A stretch of 64,000 nt of DNA from Mycobacterium florentinum (GTDB lineage Bacteria; Actinomycetota; Actinomycetes; Mycobacteriales; Mycobacteriaceae). Under the pieces are notes generated by a model, which saw only the letters and a program-made list of their open reading frames with translations, was not told the DNA's origin and made no database searches. The first letter of the stretch is position 1. Each line of letters starts with the position of its first letter. The position numbers and the translations under genes were made by a program. Below, piece by piece: positions 60,088 to 64,000 of this stretch. The DNA lies in contig NZ_AP022576.1 in NCBI RefSeq assembly GCF_010730355.1, forward strand, positions 5,766,001 through 5,830,000, given 5' to 3'.

Positions 60088-61227
60088 ATGGTCGAGTTTC
60101 GCAACTTTCGTGTCAAGATTTCCGAGGCCGACATCGCGGATCTGCGCGCTCGTCTGGACCGGACGCGGTGGCCACACGCGGAAACCGTGTCCGACTGGTC
60201 ACAGGGCATCCCCTCGGGTTACATGCGCGAACTGGTCGAGTATTGGGCGAAAGACTACGACATGAACCGGGTCGCCAACCGGCTCAACGCCTATCCGCAG
60301 TTCCACGCGACCGTCGGCGACCTCGGCATCCACTTTCTGCACGTGCGTTCCCCGCATCGTGACGCTCGGCCGCTGATCTTGACGCATGGCTGGCCGGGGT
60401 CGGTGGTCGAGTTTCTCGACGTGATCGGCCCCCTGACCGAGCCGGAACGCTTCGGCGGCGTGGCCGAAGACGCCTTTCACGTGGTCATTCCCTCGCTGCC
60501 GGGATATGGATTCAGCGACAAGCCAACGACTCCCGGTGTGGGCATCGAGCGAATCGCCGAGGCGTGGGACGAACTGATGGTCGCGTTGGGCTACCCGCAG
60601 TACTACGCGCAGGGCGGCGATTGGGGTGGGTTCGTGACTACCGCGATGGGCATCAAGCCCCCCGCCGGGTTGCTCGGGATTCACGTCAACATGGCGCTGG
60701 CCTCACCGGAGGCGCTGGGAGGTCTCGGCGAATTGACCCCCGATGAGCTGGCCGTCGGGGGACTGCCGGCATACATGGAGCAGGAGGGTGCCTACGCCGT
60801 ACAGCAGGCCACCCGCCCGCAGACGTTGGGCTACGGGCTCGCCGATTCGCCGGCCGGTCAACTTGCCTGGATCGCCGAGAAGTTCTACGCGTGGACCGAC
60901 TGCAGTGGGCACCCGGAGAACGCCGTTGCGCGCGACGTCATTCTGGACAACGTCATGGTGTACTGGTTGACCAACACCGCCGCCTCGTCGGCGCGCCTGT
61001 ACTGGGAGAGCTTCTCGTTGATCAGCTCATTTGACGAGGTCGCCCTGCCGTCCGCCTACACCCTGTTCCCGAAGGAAATCGTTCGGGTCAGCGAGCGGTG
61101 GCTTCGCACCAGGTTCACCGACCTGCGCTACTACCATGCCGTCACCAAGGGCGGTCACTTCGCCGCCTTGGAACAGCCGGACCTCTTCGTCGACGAGGTC
61201 CGAGCGGGCATCCGCGCCCTCACTTAG
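60088..61227 (+). CDS. Epoxide hydrolase (EHN-type alpha/beta hydrolase)
   Basis: The 379-residue protein has the N-terminal epoxide-hydrolase domain (FRVKISEADIADLRARLDRTRWP) and then the hydrolase core: HGWPGS (about 100), nucleophile Asp in GGDWGGFV (about 178), and His in KGGHFAALEQP (about 355). It opens an epoxide to a diol via an aspartyl ester. ATG 60088, ten bases after GGGAG, is preferred to GTG 60079, which abuts it. In mycobacteria such enzymes act on lipid epoxides. Confidence 0.93.
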   Translation: MVEFRNFRVKISEADIADLRARLDRTRWPHAETVSDWSQGIPSGYMRELVEYWAKDYDMNRVANRLNAYPQFHATVGDLGIHFLHVRSPHRDARPLILTHGWPGSVVEFLDVIGPLTEPERFGGVAEDAFHVVIPSLPGYGFSDKPTTPGVGIERIAEAWDELMVALGYPQYYAQGGDWGGFVTTAMGIKPPAGLLGIHVNMALASPEALGGLGELTPDELAVGGLPAYMEQEGAYAVQQATRPQTLGYGLADSPAGQLAWIAEKFYAWTDCSGHPENAVARDVILDNVMVYWLTNTAASSARLYWESFSLISSFDEVALPSAYTLFPKEIVRVSERWLRTRFTDLRYYHAVTKGGHFAALEQPDLFVDEVRAGIRALT

Positions 61228-61319
61228 TCGGCGGGGGATCCAAGCCGACCTCTGAACGTCCTGGGTGCGGACGGCGTAGTGTCAAACGAACGTGGATACT
61301 GCGAATACGCCTTGTCGGC

Positions 61320-61333
61320 TAGAATCTAATCTC
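61320..61333 (+). promoter_or_regulatory. Probable leaderless promoter of ppdK
   Basis: TAGAAT (61320-61325) is a good -10 box and ends 8 bases before ATG 61334, so the transcript should begin at or within two bases of the start codon. No ribosome site is present upstream. No clear -35 was seen. The TCTAATCT that follows shares bases with the TCTAA elements elsewhere. Confidence 0.5.
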
Positions 61334-62962
61334 ATGTCAAAAATGTCGGGTGCGGCAGACACCCTCGTCGTCACGTTGGACGGTGGTACCCGCCTGCCTC
61401 GTAAGGTCTTGGGCAACAAGGGCTATGGCATTGATTCGATGCGCCGGCAGGGGTTGCCGGTGCCGCCGGCTTTCTGCATCACCACTGAGGTGTGCGCGAA
61501 GTTCTTCGCAAGCCCGGGGCGTTGTCTCGACGATATCTGGAACGACGTGCGCGCCAAGATGAGTTGGCTCGAAGCCGAGACATCGCGCACGTTCGGGCAC
61601 GGTCCGCGACCGCTGCTGGTCAGTGTGCGCAGCGGCGCGGCGCAATCGATGCCCGGCATGATGGACACCGTGCTCGACCTGGGCATCGACGACGCGGTCG
61701 AAGGCGCACTCGCAGTCGCCGGGTCCGAGGAATTCGCCCGTGACACCCGCGAGCGCTTCACCGACATGTACCGCCGCATCGTGTTGGGCGGTGACGAAGG
61801 CGCTCAAGTGCCTGCCGATCCCTGGGCGCAGCTACGGGGAGCGATCGAGGCCGTCTTCGCGTCGTGGAAAAGCCCACGCGCGATCAGCTACCGGGCCCAC
61901 CATGGCCTGGACGACGATGGCGGCACCGCCGTCATCGTGCAGGCGATGGTCTTCGGCAATCTGGCGCGCGAATCGGGCACCGGCGTCCTGTTCTCCCGCA
62001 ATCCGATCACGGGGGCCAACGAACCGTTCGGCGAATGGCTGGCGAACGGCCAGGGAGAGGACGTCGTATCGGGCAGTGTCGACGTCGCGTCGATCGACGC
62101 ACTGCATCATGAACAACCGGCCGTCTACGAGCAGCTCATGACCGCGGCGCGGTCGTTGGAGCGTTCCGGTGCCGATGTACAAGACATCGAATTCACCGTC
62201 GAAGAGGGAAAGCTGTGGCTGCTGCAGACCCGGACCGCCAAGCGGTCGGCTCAGGCCGCCGTGCGTCTGGCATTGCAGCTGCGCCACGAGGGATTGATCG
62301 ATGACGCGGAGGCATTGCGCCGGGTAACCCCGGCGCATGTCGAGACGTTGCTCGCGCCCGCGCTGCAACCCGAAACACGACTCTCCGCAAAGCTTTTAGC
62401 GAGCGGGCTGCCGGCGTGCCCAGGCGTGGTATCCGGCAAGGCGTATACCGACGTCGATGACGCCCTCGATGCGGCCGACGAGGGCGAAGACGTCATCTTG
62501 GTGCGGGTGGCGACGAATCCCGATGACGTGCAGGGGATGCTGGCCGCCCGAGGGATCGTCACCGAAATCGGCGGAGCGACATCGCATGCCGCCGTGGTGA
62601 GCCGGGAGATCGGCCGACCGGCCGTGGTGGGGTGCGGCGCAGGCGTGGCCGCAGCCCTGGCGGGCAAGATGATCACCGTCGACGGTGACGAAGGCGAGGT
62701 GCGCGAGGGTGTCCTCGAACGCACCGCATGGTCCGAGACGGAATCACCCGATCTGGCCGAACTCACCGAGATCGCCCGGGGGATCAGCCCGATCCGTGCC
62801 CATGCAAGTGGTGACCTCCCGATGCTTGGCGACACCACTGAGGCGGCGATCGCCGACGCCCTCGCCGCGGGCCATACCGATGTCGTCTCGCCCCATCCAC
62901 TGATCACGATGCTGATCGCGCTACGAATGAACGAGGACAAGAAGGGACTGGCGAATGTCTGA
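61334..62962 (+). CDS. ppdK: Pyruvate phosphate dikinase, short (N-terminal) form
   Basis: The 542-residue protein has the ATP-grasp part (LGNKGYGIDSMRRQGLPVPP, SVRSGAAQSMPGMMDTVLDLG, GTGVLFSRNPITG) and the swivelling phosphohistidine domain with the catalytic His in GGATSHAAVVS (about 418). It stops soon after and lacks the C-terminal PEP/pyruvate barrel, as does mycobacterial PpdK. A full dikinase reaction is thus uncertain. It starts at ATG 61334, apparently leaderless, and overlaps its downstream partner by 8 bp. Confidence 0.92.
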   Translation: MSKMSGAADTLVVTLDGGTRLPRKVLGNKGYGIDSMRRQGLPVPPAFCITTEVCAKFFASPGRCLDDIWNDVRAKMSWLEAETSRTFGHGPRPLLVSVRSGAAQSMPGMMDTVLDLGIDDAVEGALAVAGSEEFARDTRERFTDMYRRIVLGGDEGAQVPADPWAQLRGAIEAVFASWKSPRAISYRAHHGLDDDGGTAVIVQAMVFGNLARESGTGVLFSRNPITGANEPFGEWLANGQGEDVVSGSVDVASIDALHHEQPAVYEQLMTAARSLERSGADVQDIEFTVEEGKLWLLQTRTAKRSAQAAVRLALQLRHEGLIDDAEALRRVTPAHVETLLAPALQPETRLSAKLLASGLPACPGVVSGKAYTDVDDALDAADEGEDVILVRVATNPDDVQGMLAARGIVTEIGGATSHAAVVSREIGRPAVVGCGAGVAAALAGKMITVDGDEGEVREGVLERTAWSETESPDLAELTEIARGISPIRAHASGDLPMLGDTTEAAIADALAAGHTDVVSPHPLITMLIALRMNEDKKGLANV

Positions 62963-63560
62963 ATTGACTGTGTTGCAGGCGATCCGGCTCAAGGGCCGGA
63001 TCGGGGAAGACGACCTGATCGCCACTCTGGACGAAGACCCCACCGACGTGGCGGCGACGCTAACGGACTTGACCGGGGCCGGCCTGCTGATTCAGAACAA
63101 GACCCTTCGGGTCAGCCCTGAGGGCCGGGAACGGCTCAATGTCCTGCTGGCAGAAGAGCGCTCGGGCATCGACCAGGATGTCCTGGCGAAGTCGTACGAC
63201 GATTTTCGGGCCGTCAACAACACATTCAAGGCTCTCGTGTCGGACTGGCAGATCAAGGACGGTCAACCGAACCCACACGATGACGCCGACTATGACACCG
63301 CGGTGCTGAACCGCCTCGACGAGGTGCATGCTCAGGTGTCGCCGATCGTCGACGCGGTCAGCACTCTGATGCCGAGGCTCGCTGCATACGGCAAGAAGCT
63401 GAACGCGGCCCTGGTCAAGGTCAAGGCCGGCGACACAGTGTGGCTGGCCCGGCCGATCATCGACTCCTACCACACGGTCTGGTTCGAACTGCACGAAGAG
63501 CTGATCGCTGCCTCGGGTCTTACCCGGGAAGATGAAGCCAAAGCCGGGCACGCGAGTTAG
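62955..63560 (+). CDS. PpdK-associated protein with winged-helix N-terminus
   Basis: The 201-residue protein matches in length and place the conserved protein found next to ppdK in Mycobacterium tuberculosis (Rv1126c-like, from memory). Residues 1-65 look like a winged helix (VLQAIRLKGRIGEDDLIATL, then DLTGAGLLIQNKTLRVSPEG). The rest is helical with AYGKKLNAALVKVKAGDTVWLA. It may sense or partner PpdK. ATG 62955 overlaps the ppdK stop. Confidence 0.87.
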   Translation: MSELTVLQAIRLKGRIGEDDLIATLDEDPTDVAATLTDLTGAGLLIQNKTLRVSPEGRERLNVLLAEERSGIDQDVLAKSYDDFRAVNNTFKALVSDWQIKDGQPNPHDDADYDTAVLNRLDEVHAQVSPIVDAVSTLMPRLAAYGKKLNAALVKVKAGDTVWLARPIIDSYHTVWFELHEELIAASGLTREDEAKAGHAS

Positions 63561-63592
63561 CCAACACCCCAACGCCCGGTGTCTCGGCCAAG

Positions 63593-63612
63593 AGTTTAAT
63601 CTAGAATAAAAT
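63593..63612 (+). promoter_or_regulatory. AT-rich promoter element of the last acyl-CoA dehydrogenase
   Basis: AGTTTAATCTAGAATAAAAT carries TAGAAT (63602-63607), a likely -10, with a start near 63614 and a 15-base leader including GAGAGG. On the minus strand it shares CTAGATTAAACT exactly with the 39859-39870 element. Confidence 0.45.
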
Positions 63613-63628
63613 TTTTGGGTGAGAGGTG

Positions 63629-64000
63629 ATGGATGTGAGCTCTGGGTTGACCGACGAAGAGGTCCTGCTGGTCGAGACGGTTCGTGCCTTCATCGATCGC
63701 GACGTCAAACCGACGGTCCGCGATGTGGAACATGCCAACGAATATCCCGAAAAGTGGATCGAGCAGATGAAGCAGATCGGGATCTACGGTCTGGCAGTTC
63801 CCGAGGAGTACGGCGGCTCGCCGGTGTCGATGGCCTGCTATGTGTTGGTGACCCAGGAGTTGGCGCGAGGCTGGATGAGCTTGGCCGGCGCCATGGGCGG
63901 GCACACCGTCGTGGCCAAACTGCTGACGCTGTTCGGAACCGAGGAGCAGAAGAAGACCTATCTTCCGGCGATGGCGTCCGGCGAGCTCCGCGCGACGATG
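63629..64000 (+). CDS. Acyl-CoA dehydrogenase, N-terminal part
   Basis: The 124 codons inside the window encode the N-terminal helical domain of an acyl-CoA dehydrogenase: LVETVRAFIDRDVKPTVRD, YGLAVPEEYGGSPVS, TLFGTEEQKKTYLP and ASGELRATM. The active-site and FAD regions lie beyond the window. ATG 63629 follows GAGAGG. It is the fourth such gene in the window and is not coupled to its upstream neighbour. Confidence 0.92.
   Translation, partial: MDVSSGLTDEEVLLVETVRAFIDRDVKPTVRDVEHANEYPEKWIEQMKQIGIYGLAVPEEYGGSPVSMACYVLVTQELARGWMSLAGAMGGHTVVAKLLTLFGTEEQKKTYLPAMASGELRATM

Noticed and set aside
1..64000. tRNA, rRNA, CRISPR array, insertion sequence or phage attachment site
   Set aside because: No cloverleaf, repeat-spacer array, transposase, integrase or terminal inverted repeat was recognised by reading; the pseudogene scar at 47.1-48.4 kb has no mobile element next to it.

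Overview
The window looks like the chromosome of a mycobacterium (Mycobacterium sensu lato). Coding density is high and GC-rich, GTG and TTG starts are common, and promoters have TTGAC/TANNNT boxes with some apparently leaderless genes. Gene families fit too: a DUF732 secreted protein, an alpha-methylacyl-CoA racemase close to mycobacterial Mcr, a short pyruvate phosphate dikinase followed by its usual 201-residue partner, an F420-type luciferase-like oxidoreductase, P450s paired with 3Fe-4S ferredoxins, and a great many TetR regulators. No rRNA, tRNA, CRISPR array, insertion sequence or phage gene was seen.

Layout: 1-470 is the tail of a heme-copper oxidase subunit III/IV pair. 545-7000 holds a TetR gene, a Baeyer-Villiger monooxygenase with an acyl-CoA dehydrogenase, a membrane protein and an APH-like kinase. 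7048-12539 (minus) holds a P450-ferredoxin-aldehyde dehydrogenase-racemase operon and an acyl-CoA dehydrogenase. 12823-18983 has a carotenoid oxygenase-acyl-CoA dehydrogenase-TetR operon, a hydrolase, a crotonase, a secreted protein and an SDR. 19082-29619 is one eleven-gene, tightly overlapping operon: SDR, three crotonases, acyl-CoA ligase, two-subunit Rieske oxygenase, an 84-residue protein, thiolase, HMG-CoA-synthase-like/DUF35 fusion, and a second thiolase. 29632-43178 mixes membrane proteins, a phytoene-desaturase-like flavoprotein, a P450, four TetR genes, a double-hotdog thioesterase, and an SDR-ligase-TetR set. 43223-47125 is an F420 oxidoreductase, EthD-like, sulfotransferase, DUF1214 operon. 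47122-48422 is a scar of broken genes. 52459-58062 is an SCP2-ligase-P450-SDR-ALDH-ferredoxin operon. 58120-64000 has a second flavoprotein, an epoxide hydrolase, ppdK with its partner, and the start of another acyl-CoA dehydrogenase.

Taken together this is an accessory lipid, isoprenoid or steroid-like catabolic island. P450s, the Rieske oxygenase and the Baeyer-Villiger enzyme insert oxygen; dehydrogenases oxidise alcohols and aldehydes; ligases make CoA esters; Mcr epimerises methyl-branched acyl-CoAs; acyl-CoA dehydrogenases, crotonases, SDRs and thiolases shorten them. The substrates cannot be read from sequence.

The most unusual features are: (i) six divergent copies of one six-helix membrane protein family (A-F) spread through the catabolic operons, three of them followed by TetR genes and several sharing an RTAGT-N4/5-ACTAY palindrome at their promoters; (ii) two tandem TetR genes each interrupted by a stop codon at the same residue of the DNA-binding domain; and (iii) sharp palindromic operators inside promoter spacers, one shared between two operons 6 kb apart.
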